Origin: Methanomassiliicoccus sp. UBA6
Lineage (GTDB): Archaea; Thermoplasmatota; Thermoplasmata; Methanomassiliicoccales; Methanomassiliicoccaceae
Length of the DNA stretch: 18,203 nucleotides
Reading direction: 5' to 3'
Assembly: GCA_002508545.1 (NCBI GenBank)
Contig: DAVH01000012.1
Location: 47,722-65,924, forward strand
Under the pieces are notes generated by a model that saw only the letters and a program-made list of their open reading frames with translations, was not told the origin of the DNA and searched no databases. A program made the position numbers and the translations under genes. Of the stretch, positions 1-7,092 are shown piece after piece (the first letter of the stretch is position 1; each line of letters opens with the position of its first letter).

Positions 1-2
1 CG

Positions 3-19
3 GATAAACTGTTAAGTAT
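3..19 (+). promoter_or_regulatory. possible TATA region of the pur operon
   Basis: AT-rich bases (GATAAACT at 3-10 and TTAAGTAT at 12-19) lie 20 to 35 bases before the purS start, the distance expected of an archaeal TATA box with a short leader. The window begins here, so the upstream B-recognition element cannot be judged. Weak call. Confidence 0.3.
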
Positions 20-39
20 GCGAGGGCATTTCAGAAGCG

Positions 40-288
40 GTGCTGACCGTGGTGAAGGCCGAGATCCGCATAGGGCTGAAGCACGGGGTCGCCGACCCCG
101 AGGGCGAGAACACCAGGAAGGCCTTGGAGCTTCTTGGATTCAAGGGCGTGGAGAGCGTCAAGACGATCAAGGTCTTCGAGATGGAGCTGAACATGGGCGC
201 CGAGGAGGCCCGGGCGGCCTGCGAGGAGATGTGCCGCAAGCTCCTGGCCAATCCGGTCATCCAGACGTACAGCATCGAGCTGAAGTGA
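40..288 (+). CDS. purS: phosphoribosylformylglycinamidine synthase subunit PurS
   Basis: This is the small bridging subunit of the three-part FGAM synthase, which converts FGAR, glutamine and ATP to FGAM in step four of cytoplasmic purine synthesis. In bacterial homologues PurS dimers hold PurL and PurQ together and help pass ammonia. The 82-residue product has the family's size and its hallmark segment, KHGVADPEGENTRKALELLG, followed by the KTIKVFEMEL strand. The start is uncertain: GTG at 40 is used here, but in-frame GTG codons at 49 and 52 would also work, and the last gives MKAEIRIGLKHG, closer to the usual N terminus. A weak GAGG lies at 22-25. The stop (286-288) is eight bases before the purL start, so the genes are surely co-transcribed. 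Identity is firm because purL and purQ follow. Confidence 0.93.
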   Translation: MLTVVKAEIRIGLKHGVADPEGENTRKALELLGFKGVESVKTIKVFEMELNMGAEEARAACEEMCRKLLANPVIQTYSIELK

Positions 289-296
289 GGGAGAGC

Positions 297-2624
297 ATGT
301 CCGGCAAGGAGCTGTCCCGGAAGAGGCCGGTGCCCTTCCCGCTGTACGATATCGATCTGTTCTCCGCCTCGCCCGACCAGCTGAAGGAGATGTCCCGGAC
401 CATGGGCCTCAACCTCAGCCTGGAAGAGCTGGAGGCGGTCAAGACCTACTTCAAGAAGGAGGGCCGGCTGCCGACGGACGTGGAGCTGGAGTCCATCGCC
501 CAGGCGTGGAGCGAGCACTGCTGCTACAAGTCATCTAAGTGCTTCCTCCGGGAGCACATCTTCGGCCTCAAGCATCCTGATGTCCTCTCCAAGGGCGACG
601 CCGGGGTGATGTCCTTCGACGACGAGCACGCCTACGCCCTGAGGATCGAGAGCCACAACCACCCCTCGGCGATCGAACCCTATGGCGGCGCCGCCACCGG
701 CATCGGGGGGATCGTGAGGGACGTCCTGGCCATGGGCGCGCAGCCCATCGCCCTCGTCGACCCGCTGTTCTTCGGGCCCCTCGAGCTAAGGGAGGTGCCC
801 CCGGGCGTCAAGCTGCCTAAGTATCTTGTCAGTGGCGTCGTCTCGGGCATTCGGGACTACGGCAACCGGATCGGCATACCGACCGTCGCCGGCGGGGTGT
901 TCTTCGACCCCTCGTACACCGGCAACTGCCTCGTGAACGTCGGCTGCATCGGCTTCCTGCGCAAGGACAAGCTGGTCAACAACGCCGTCCGGGGCACCGG
1001 GGACGTCCTCATTCTCGTGGGCGGGCGCACCGGCAGGGACGGCATTCACGGTGTCACCTTCGCATCGGCCGAGCTCTCCTCGAAGTCGGAGGACGAGTCC
1101 CGCGGCGCGGTGCAGCTCGGCGACCCGATCATGAAGGAGCCGACCATCCATGCCTGCCTCGAGGTGAACGAGAAGGGCCTTGTCTCGGGGATCAAGGACC
1201 TCGGCGGAGGCGGGCTGTCCTGCGTGGTCGGGGAGATCGCCCTGGCTGGCGGGTGCGGTGCCGTGGTCCAGCTGGACAAGGTGCCCCTGAAGGAGGCGGG
1301 CCTCGCTCCCTGGGAGATCTGGGTCTCGGAGTCGCAGGAGCGCATGATGCTCGCCGCCCCCGAGGCCAACGTGCCGAAGATCCTGGAGATCTTCGACCTG
1401 TGGGACGTGCCGGCGACCGTCATCGGCAAGGTGGTCAAGGAGAAGCGCGTCAAGCTCATCTTCCAGGGCGAGCAGGTGTTCGACCTGGACCTAGAGTTCC
1501 TCACCAAGGGGCCGGAGTACTGCCGGCCGACCGCCGCGTCCAGCGGCGTCAGGGAGGAGCATAGGGCTCCTCAGCTGCCCGACGGATGGAACTCCGTCGT
1601 GCTCTCCACGCTCGCCGATCCCAACATCGCATGCAAGGACTGGATGATCTCGCAGTACGATCATGAGGTGAGGGCGTCCACGGTCCTCAAGCCGCTTCAA
1701 GGGAAACCGGGGTACCGCGGACCCGCTGACGCCACCGTCCTCAAGCCGCTGCCCGACTCGTACCGGGGGCTGGCGATCGCCATCGGTGTCAACCCGTGGT
1801 TCACTTCCCTCGATCCGTTCAACGGCGGCCGCAACTCGGTGGACGAGGCGTGCCGCAACATCGTTGCCGCTGGGGGCAGGCCACACGCGCTCACCGACTG
1901 CCTCAACTTCGGCAACCCCGAGAAGCCGGAGCGGCTGTTCGAGTTCAAGGAGGCGGTCCGGGGCATCGGGGAGATGGCGAGGGACCTTAACCTCGCGGTG
2001 CCGTCCGGGAACGTGTCGTTCTACAACGAGACGGCCCACGGGCCGGCGCTGCCGACCCCCACCGTGCTGGGAGTGGGCATCGTGGAGGACATCCGCAGGT
2101 GCGTCACCACCGACTTCAAGAACGAGCGCAACCCCGTGTACCTGGTCGGCGAGACGAGGGAGGAGATGGGCGCTTCGGCGCTCTACCGCCGGTACGGCGG
2201 CAAGGGCGGCATGGTGCCCGCGGTGGACAGCGCCGTGCTGTCCGCCCGCTCCGATATGCTCCTCAACGCGATGTCCAAGGGGCTCGTGCGCAGCTGCCAC
2301 GACTGCTCCGACGGCGGCCTGGCGGTCACGCTGGCGGAGATGTGCCTGGGCGGCGACCTGGGGTTCGAGGGCGACCTCTCGGGCATGGGCGACCTGCCGG
2401 CCGAGGTCAAGCTGTTCTCCGAGACCGCATCCAGGTTCATCATCGAGGTGGACGAAGCCAAACGCGGGGAGTTCGAGTCCCTGGCCGGCGACCACGCGGT
2501 GCAGATCGGCGTTGTCGGCAGGGGGCGCATGACCATCAGGGATGGCCGGAAGCCGCTGGCGGACCTCAAGGTCCCGGCGATGAGGAAGGCATGGTCCGAG
2601 CCGCTGTGGCGGCTCCTGGGGTGA
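297..2624 (+). CDS. purL: phosphoribosylformylglycinamidine synthase subunit PurL (small type)
   Basis: This is the ATP-dependent synthetase subunit that amidates FGAR to FGAM with ammonia delivered from PurQ. The 775-residue product is the small PurL form, without the fused glutaminase of the roughly 1300-residue type. Visible motifs are SEHCCYKSSK near residue 72, the nucleotide-binding run ESHNHPSAIEPYGGAATG, GGRTGRDGIHGVTFASAEL, DLGGGGLSCVVGE, and in the second half PSGNVSFYNE and SCHDCSDGGLAVTLAE. This is the repeated AIRS-like fold of the family. ATG 297 is chosen because a strong Shine-Dalgarno GAGGGAG (287-293) overlaps the purS stop and the family N terminus begins here. The same frame stays open upstream to position 18, but that part only shadows purS. 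purQ begins four bases after the stop. Confidence 0.97.
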   Translation: MSGKELSRKRPVPFPLYDIDLFSASPDQLKEMSRTMGLNLSLEELEAVKTYFKKEGRLPTDVELESIAQAWSEHCCYKSSKCFLREHIFGLKHPDVLSKGDAGVMSFDDEHAYALRIESHNHPSAIEPYGGAATGIGGIVRDVLAMGAQPIALVDPLFFGPLELREVPPGVKLPKYLVSGVVSGIRDYGNRIGIPTVAGGVFFDPSYTGNCLVNVGCIGFLRKDKLVNNAVRGTGDVLILVGGRTGRDGIHGVTFASAELSSKSEDESRGAVQLGDPIMKEPTIHACLEVNEKGLVSGIKDLGGGGLSCVVGEIALAGGCGAVVQLDKVPLKEAGLAPWEIWVSESQERMMLAAPEANVPKILEIFDLWDVPATVIGKVVKEKRVKLIFQGEQVFDLDLEFLTKGPEYCRPTAASSGVREEHRAPQLPDGWNSVVLSTLADPNIACKDWMISQYDHEVRASTVLKPLQGKPGYRGPADATVLKPLPDSYRGLAIAIGVNPWFTSLDPFNGGRNSVDEACRNIVAAGGRPHALTDCLNFGNPEKPERLFEFKEAVRGIGEMARDLNLAVPSGNVSFYNETAHGPALPTPTVLGVGIVEDIRRCVTTDFKNERNPVYLVGETREEMGASALYRRYGGKGGMVPAVDSAVLSARSDMLLNAMSKGLVRSCHDCSDGGLAVTLAEMCLGGDLGFEGDLSGMGDLPAEVKLFSETASRFIIEVDEAKRGEFESLAGDHAVQIGVVGRGRMTIRDGRKPLADLKVPAMRKAWSEPLWRLLG

Positions 2625-2628
2625 TACG

Positions 2629-3465
2629 ATGAAGGTCGATGAGATCAAGGTCTGCGTCCTCCGCATCGAGGGGACGAACTGCGAGCAGGAAGCGTACGAG
2701 GCCTTCAAGACCCTGGGGGCCTCGCCGGAGAAGGTGCACCTGAAGCAGCTCATAGGGAAGGGTCCGGCGGAGCTGCGGCGGGACCTGGACGACTACCAGG
2801 TGCTCATGCTGCCCGGCGGCTTCTCCGCCGGCGACTATGTCCGGGCGGGCGCTATCTTCGCCGCCCGCATCAAGAGCCATCTGGCCGCGGACCTGGAGAA
2901 CTTCATCTCCTCCGGCCGCCCGGTGCTGGGGGTGTGCAACGGCTTCCAGATCCTCGTGGAGCTCGGGGTGCTTCCTTCCTTCGACGAGATCATGAGCGAG
3001 GAGCCGCAGGCCGCCCTGTACACCAACGTCTCCGGCCGCTTCGAGTGCCGGCCGTCGTTCCTGAAGCACGAGAACCACGGGCGGTGCGCGTTCACCTCCC
3101 TGCTTCCCAGGGGCGAGATCGTCATGTTCCCCGTGGCCCACGCCGAGGGGAACCTGAGATTCCCGGCCGAGCGGGAGCAGGAGTTCGTCCAGAGGCTGGA
3201 GGACAACGACCAGGTGGTGTTCCGGTACGTAAGCCCGGACGGGGAATACGGCGAGTACCCGTGGTGCCCCAACGGCGCGGTGAGCAACCTGGCGGGCATA
3301 TGCAACCCGGACGGGAACGTCATGGGCCTGATGCCTCATCCCGAGAGGGCGATGTTCCGGTACCAGCATCCCGACTGGACCCGCACCGGCGGGAAGCCGG
3401 ACGACCGCGGGGACGGCCAGGTCATCTTCCGTTCGGTGCTGGACCACGTCAGCAAGAGGTTCTGA
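2629..3465 (+). CDS. purQ: phosphoribosylformylglycinamidine synthase subunit PurQ (glutamine amidotransferase)
   Basis: This is a class I glutaminase that releases ammonia from glutamine for PurL. The 278-residue product carries the nucleophile elbow VLGVCNGFQ with catalytic Cys103, and the His-Glu pair in MPHPERAM (His237, Glu239). The early LPGGFSAGDYVRAG motif, with its oxyanion-hole glycines, is specific to PurQ within the GATase1 family. The protein is somewhat longer than the roughly 225-residue bacterial PurQ, the extra length lying between the Cys and His-Glu motifs. The ATG follows the purL stop by four bases, so translation is probably coupled. The stop is separated by a single base from the stop of the convergent rbkR gene, leaving no room for a conventional terminator. 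Confidence 0.96.
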   Translation: MKVDEIKVCVLRIEGTNCEQEAYEAFKTLGASPEKVHLKQLIGKGPAELRRDLDDYQVLMLPGGFSAGDYVRAGAIFAARIKSHLAADLENFISSGRPVLGVCNGFQILVELGVLPSFDEIMSEEPQAALYTNVSGRFECRPSFLKHENHGRCAFTSLLPRGEIVMFPVAHAEGNLRFPAEREQEFVQRLEDNDQVVFRYVSPDGEYGEYPWCPNGAVSNLAGICNPDGNVMGLMPHPERAMFRYQHPDWTRTGGKPDDRGDGQVIFRSVLDHVSKRF

Positions 3466-3466
3466 T

Positions 3467-4126
3467 TCACTCCACCCGGATGCGGATCTCCACCACGTCC
3501 CCGTCGAACAGCCCCAGCGTCCGGCGCAGGTTGTACTTGCACAGCACCTCCATGATGTCGCTGTAGTGCGAGCGCGACGGGAGGATGACGGCGCACTCGA
3601 TGTTCTGGATGGTGGCGGGGAAGCATCTCACCTCGCCGAAGGTGCGGCCATTCTTCTGGAAGCCGTTGATCACCACGCCCTCGCTCTTCCTGAGGATGTC
3701 CAGCTTGCCGACGTCGGCGGGGCTCATCTTCAGGTTGAGCGTTCCCTCGAAGGGCACGAAGTTCAGCTTCTCCTTGAACTGCTCCTGGTACCCCGGCTGG
3801 TTGACGTAGTACTGCCCCTCGCCCATCCCCGTGGTCACGGTGCCTCGTATGAGAATATGGTCCCACTGCTCGAAGATCTTCTGGTACTCCGAGTACTCGG
3901 CGCGCAGGGCGTCCAAACCCTTCTTGGTGATGCGGATGCGTTGCTTCCTGGCCCCCAGGTCCCTCTGGATGTATCCCTCTTCCAGGAGCTCCAGGATGCG
4001 CTTGGAGGCCGACTGCTGGCTGATGTGAAGCCGGTCGCCAAGCTCGCGAGAGGAGATGGCAATGTGGTCGTTGATCCCTCCCAGGAGGGCGATCTGCTTC
4101 AGCGCGATGGCGAACTTCTCGTTCAT
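3467..4126 (-). CDS. rbkR: RbkR: winged-helix regulator fused to CTP-dependent riboflavin kinase
   Basis: The 219-residue product has two parts. Residues 1-85 form a MarR-like winged helix-turn-helix (SSRELGDRLHISQQSASKRI, then a wing rich in K and R). Residues 90-219 form the archaeal DUF120 riboflavin kinase, which makes FMN from riboflavin using CTP. Kinase signatures seen are TGMGEGQYYV (99-108), PFEGTLNL (125-132) and the C-terminal LGLFDGDVVEIRI. Proteins of this layout are known as RbkR, which both make FMN and regulate riboflavin genes. ATG 4126 is chosen for its Shine-Dalgarno GGGGGA. A GTG at 4141 would add five residues. A strong TATA box at 4193-4202 and a 16-bp palindrome at 4149-4164 precede the gene, so autoregulation is likely. 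No riboflavin biosynthesis or transport gene lies in the window. Confidence 0.93.
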   Translation of the reverse strand: MNEKFAIALKQIALLGGINDHIAISSRELGDRLHISQQSASKRILELLEEGYIQRDLGARKQRIRITKKGLDALRAEYSEYQKIFEQWDHILIRGTVTTGMGEGQYYVNQPGYQEQFKEKLNFVPFEGTLNLKMSPADVGKLDILRKSEGVVINGFQKNGRTFGEVRCFPATIQNIECAVILPSRSHYSDIMEVLCKYNLRRTLGLFDGDVVEIRIRVE

Positions 4127-4148
4127 GCTTTCCCCCGTCACCGAGAAT

Positions 4149-4164
4149 ATTGGTAGCTACCAAT
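4149..4164. promoter_or_regulatory. perfect 16-bp palindrome, candidate RbkR operator
   Basis: ATTGGTAGCTACCAAT is a perfect inverted repeat with no spacer. Counting about 26 bases from the centre of the TATA box at 4193-4202 puts the rbkR transcript start near 4170, so the palindrome covers roughly +6 to +21. That is a typical position for a repressor that blocks initiation or clearance. A dimeric winged-helix protein such as RbkR, encoded directly downstream, is the natural candidate. The sequence is seen; the function is inferred. Confidence 0.6.
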
Positions 4165-4192
4165 TTTCTGCATACGTTCCATTCCGAACAGC

Positions 4193-4202
4193 CTATTTAT
4201 AG
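4193..4202. promoter_or_regulatory. shared divergent TATA box for rbkR (-) and methanogenesis marker 8 (+)
   Basis: CTATTTATAG reads as TATAAATA on the minus strand and TATTTATA on the plus strand. On the minus strand it is preceded by A-rich sequence resembling a B-recognition element and predicts a start near 4170. On the plus strand it predicts a start near 4224, leaving about a 20-base leader with Shine-Dalgarno AAGGGA (4234-4239) before ATG 4245. No other AT-rich element exists between the two genes, so they may compete for one TBP site. Confidence 0.55.
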
Positions 4203-4244
4203 TTTGATACGCTCCCCAATCCAACCAGACGGCAAGGGATCATC

Positions 4245-5063
4245 ATGGACAGGCATGTCATCGAGGCGCTGGGCAAGACCCGCGTAGTGATCAGGGACGG
4301 AAAGGTCGTGGAGGTCGGAGTGCCCGAGGTGGAGTACTGCCCCCTGTTCGCCAAGGTAAGGAACATCCATGTCATCACCCCTGACGTGGTCAGGGAGAAC
4401 GTCGAGTTCCGCATCAAGGACTTCGGCATGTGTACCTCCAATCGCCAGTTGCGCATGCGCGACTTCCTCTCGTTCGGCGTCTCCGAGCTCATGGGCATGG
4501 CCGTTTCCAAGGGCATGCTCGACTGCGCGGTCATCGTGTGCGAGGGCGCCGGGACGGTCGTGGTCTCCGAGCCCGACCTCATCCAAGGCATCGGCGGGCG
4601 GGTGTCCGGCCTCGTGGAGACGACCCCCATTCCCGAGATCATTGACGCCATCGGCCGGGACATGGTGCTGGACGCCAGGAGCGCGAAGATCGACCAGTTC
4701 GCCGGCACCATGCTCGCCTTCGTCCGGGGGTTCAAGCGCGTGGGGGTCAGCGTCGCCACCGCGTCCGATGCCCGGCGCATCCGCGAGGAGTTCGGGCAGC
4801 GGGTGGCCATCTTCGCCGTGCACACCTCCGGCCGCACCGCCGGGGAAGCGGAGGAGTTCTTCGACACCTGCGACATCGTCACCGCCTGCGCGTCCAGCGC
4901 GGTGAGGTCCAGAGCCAAGGAGCGCGCCCTTCTCCAGGTCGGCAACAAGGTCCCGGTCTACGCCGCATCCCTGTGGGGCGAGCAATTGCTGAAGACCAGG
5001 CTGGAGATGATGGGGCGCCCCAACGTCACCTCGCCTGAGGAACCGCCCCGGCCGCTGATCTAG
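4245..5063 (+). CDS. methanogenesis marker protein 8 (DUF2099 family)
   Basis: The 272-residue product matches, as I recall the family, the putative methanogenesis marker 8 proteins, which occur across methanogens and whose biochemical role is not established. Characteristic segments are the opening VIEALGKTRVVIRDGKVVEV, a YCPLF cysteine near residue 28, RIKDFGMCTSNRQLRMRDFL, CAVIVCEGAGTVVVSEPDLI, QGIGGRVSGLVETTPIPEII and the C-terminal CASSAVRSRAKERALLQ. Several cysteines are conserved-looking, but there is no CxxC ferredoxin pattern. No signal peptide or membrane segment is visible, so it is probably cytoplasmic. The start follows Shine-Dalgarno AAGGGA at six bases. It is divergent from rbkR with a shared TATA region. 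Its stop overlaps the stop of the convergent PIN gene by four bases (CTAG). This gene is the best evidence that the organism is a methanogen. Confidence 0.88.
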   Translation: MDRHVIEALGKTRVVIRDGKVVEVGVPEVEYCPLFAKVRNIHVITPDVVRENVEFRIKDFGMCTSNRQLRMRDFLSFGVSELMGMAVSKGMLDCAVIVCEGAGTVVVSEPDLIQGIGGRVSGLVETTPIPEIIDAIGRDMVLDARSAKIDQFAGTMLAFVRGFKRVGVSVATASDARRIREEFGQRVAIFAVHTSGRTAGEAEEFFDTCDIVTACASSAVRSRAKERALLQVGNKVPVYAASLWGEQLLKTRLEMMGRPNVTSPEEPPRPLI

Positions 5064-5416
5064 GCGTCATCGAGGGCGAGGTGACTGCCTCCCCTCAACA
5101 AGATCACTTTTATCCTCTTCTGCCTGAGCTTGGCGATGAGCGCGCGGTCGTTGGTGACGACGTACGCTCCCAGCTTCTCGGCGAGCTCGATGACCGCCCG
5201 GTCGCCGGTGGCCTCGGTGTCCTCGATGGTGTATCTCGACAGCAGGCGGAGAGCGGCGGGAGCGTGCTTGCTCGACGACCTCTTGAGCTCGCCCACGATG
5301 GGGCCGGGCACGAAGACCTGGCACTCGCCCAGCAGGGAGCGCAGCTGGGCGTCGATGTTGATTGAGCGCTCGAACGGTAAAAGAAGGGCGTTGGTGTCCA
5401 GTACCACCCGGGGCAT
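5060..5416 (-). CDS. PIN-domain ribonuclease, Fcf1/Utp24-like
   Basis: The 118-residue product is a single PIN domain. It opens with VVLDTNALLLPFE (first acidic residue), has VGELKRS (second acidic residue), then ATGDRAVIELAEKLGAYVVTNDRALI (third cluster), the usual metal-binding carboxylate set. Archaeal members next to aIF2-gamma belong to the Fcf1-type rRNA-processing group, so a role in rRNA maturation is likely but not shown. It is the last gene of the rps6e - aIF2-gamma operon. ATG 5416 is preferred. A GTG at 5422 directly abuts the aIF2-gamma stop and would add two residues. It lies in the same reading frame as aIF2-gamma, separated only by TAG. Its own TAG stop overlaps the marker 8 stop on the other strand. 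Confidence 0.88.
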   Translation of the reverse strand: MPRVVLDTNALLLPFERSINIDAQLRSLLGECQVFVPGPIVGELKRSSSKHAPAALRLLSRYTIEDTEATGDRAVIELAEKLGAYVVTNDRALIAKLRQKRIKVILLRGGSHLALDDA

Positions 5417-5422
5417 GGACAC

Positions 5423-6646
5423 CTACTGGATGATGCCGTAACCGATGAGGCGCCACTTGCCGGAGATGCGCCTCGATATCGCCACGCGCTGGTCCTTGAA
5501 CGCGCATACCGGGATCTTCAGCGCGACCTCGGATTGGTTCCCACGAGCGCTGGTGACCACGCCGACGGTCGTCGCGGTCCCGATGCTCAGCATCAGGGGC
5601 TCGTTGGTCTTGATGTTGTCAACGATCAGGTCCTCGGCGGCGCCCACCACCCTCTCCAAGAGGTGGGTGGTCATGACGAACTTGTGCAGCACCGGGGGCA
5701 GCGTGCCGGGCTTGCCGACCACGCGGCCAGTGAGGCCGTCCGACTTGGTCAGGGCGGGATCGAGCTTGGTCCCGATGGCGATCAGGCCGCCGGGGGTCGC
5801 CTGCTCCAGGGTGGTGTTGCCGGTGTGCAGCGACTGCACGAAGGTGGTTATCCTCTCCCAGGAGGTCTTCCCGCCCACCTCGACCTTGCGGCCGGGGAGC
5901 ACCTCGATCTCGTCCCCTACGCTCAGCACGCCCTGGGTCAGGGAGCCGCCCAGCACCCCGCCCTTCAGCGAGTCGGGCGATGAGCCAGGGGTGTTGATGT
6001 CGAAGGACCTCGCCACGTACATCATGGGCGGCTTTTCCTTGTCCGCCACGGGCGTGGGGATGTACTTCTCGATGGTCTCGATGAGCTTGTCGATGTTGAC
6101 ATCATGATGCGCGGAAACCGGAATGATGGGGGCGTTCTCGGCGATGGTCCCCTTGACGAAGCGTTTGATCTCGCGGTAGTTCTCCAAAGCCTCTTCCTTG
6201 GTCACGATGTCGATCTTGTTCTGCACGATGATGATCTTGTCCACGCCGATGATGGACAGCGCCATCAGGTGCTCCTTGGTCTGGGGCTGCGGGCAGTGCT
6301 CGTTGGCCGCGACCAGCAGGAGCGCGCCCTGCATCATCGCCGCACCGGAGAGCATGGTGGCCATGAGCGTCTCGTGCCCCGGGGCGTCCACAAAGGAGAT
6401 GGCCCTCAGGAACTCGGCCTGCTCGTTGCACTCCGGGCAGTAATCCTTGGTCGTGTACTTGTTGCACTTGGGGCAACGATAGAACGCGGTGTCAGCATAG
6501 CCCAGTCGGATGGAGATACCTCTCTTGATCTCCTCGGAGTGACGGTCGGTCCACTCCTCGCTCAACGCCCTGGTCAGGGTCGTTTTGCCGTGGTCGACGT
6601 GACCGATCATCCCAATGTTGACCTCGGGCTGCTGGCTGACCTTCAT
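5423..6646 (-). CDS. eif2g: translation initiation factor aIF2 subunit gamma
   Basis: This is the GTPase core of archaeal initiation factor 2, which carries initiator methionyl-tRNA to the small ribosomal subunit. The 407-residue product has P-loop GHVDHGKT (15-22), switch-1 region RGISIRLGYAD, a zinc knuckle of two CPxC pairs (Cys58, Cys61, Cys70, Cys73), DAPGHE (87-92), NKID (143-146) and SAH near 178. Domains 2 and 3 follow, ending RRISGKWRLIGYGII. The zinc knuckle separates it from EF-Tu and SelB. The start codon overlaps the rps6e stop as ATGA, with GAGGAG inside rps6e as ribosome-binding site, so translation is coupled. The stop is TAG, and the next codon in the same frame opens the PIN gene. 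Identity is secure. Confidence 0.98.
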   Translation of the reverse strand: MKVSQQPEVNIGMIGHVDHGKTTLTRALSEEWTDRHSEEIKRGISIRLGYADTAFYRCPKCNKYTTKDYCPECNEQAEFLRAISFVDAPGHETLMATMLSGAAMMQGALLLVAANEHCPQPQTKEHLMALSIIGVDKIIIVQNKIDIVTKEEALENYREIKRFVKGTIAENAPIIPVSAHHDVNIDKLIETIEKYIPTPVADKEKPPMMYVARSFDINTPGSSPDSLKGGVLGGSLTQGVLSVGDEIEVLPGRKVEVGGKTSWERITTFVQSLHTGNTTLEQATPGGLIAIGTKLDPALTKSDGLTGRVVGKPGTLPPVLHKFVMTTHLLERVVGAAEDLIVDNIKTNEPLMLSIGTATTVGVVTSARGNQSEVALKIPVCAFKDQRVAISRRISGKWRLIGYGIIQ

Positions 6647-7038
6647 TTCTTCTCCTCTTTCTTGGGAAGGAGGTCCTCCACGGGCTTGGAGCCGGCGGCG
6701 GAGATGATCATGTTGATCTGGGTGGTGTCCGGGGAAACGGTGTTCCCGCGCACCAGCTTGCGGCGCCTCAATCCCTGCTCCTTGGAGGTGAAGCCGATGC
6801 TCTTGGAAAGAAGGATGTTCTTCCGCCTGACGCCAGGGAGGTCAGCGCGCATGGGGACGCCGTCCCTGTCGCTGCCGCCAGCGATTGTCAGCTTGTATCC
6901 GGGGAGGCTCACGAAGATGCCGTCCACGACGTCCCCGATCTTCTTGCCGATAAGGGAGTTAGCGTGATGCCCGGCGACCGCGACCTGGTACGACTTTCCG
7001 GTCTTAACATCATTAATGACAGCTTTGAACTCTACCAT
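6643..7038 (-). CDS. rps6e: 30S ribosomal protein S6e
   Basis: This is the archaeal and eukaryotic-type small-subunit protein eS6, in its short archaeal form without the long phosphorylated eukaryotic tail. The 131-residue product begins VEFKAVINDVKTGKSYQV and contains GKKIGDVVDG, the conserved SDRDGVPMRADLPG loop, RRRKLVRGNTVSPDTTQINM and a lysine-glutamate tail. It heads the operon with aIF2-gamma and the PIN nuclease, an order conserved in many archaea. ATG 7038 is preceded by Shine-Dalgarno AAAGGTG and a TATA box at 7078-7088. The stop overlaps the next gene's start by four bases. Confidence 0.97.
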   Translation of the reverse strand: MVEFKAVINDVKTGKSYQVAVAGHHANSLIGKKIGDVVDGIFVSLPGYKLTIAGGSDRDGVPMRADLPGVRRKNILLSKSIGFTSKEQGLRRRKLVRGNTVSPDTTQINMIISAAGSKPVEDLLPKKEEKK

Positions 7039-7077
7039 CTAAACACCTTTTTAGGTAAACGGCTTAATGTAGCTTAG

Positions 7078-7092
7078 AATAAATAACTTTTC
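7078..7092 (-). promoter_or_regulatory. TATA box and B-recognition element of the rps6e operon
   Basis: The minus strand reads GAAAAGTTATTTATTC: a purine-rich element followed by an AT-rich box. The predicted transcript start near 7057 gives a leader of about 19 bases holding the AAAGGTG ribosome-binding site before ATG 7038. It is the only strong TATA-like element near this gene. Confidence 0.55.

Noticed and set aside
18..296. In-frame N-terminal extension of purL back to position 18
   Set aside because: It only overlaps purS in another frame. A strong Shine-Dalgarno and the family N terminus place the start at 297.
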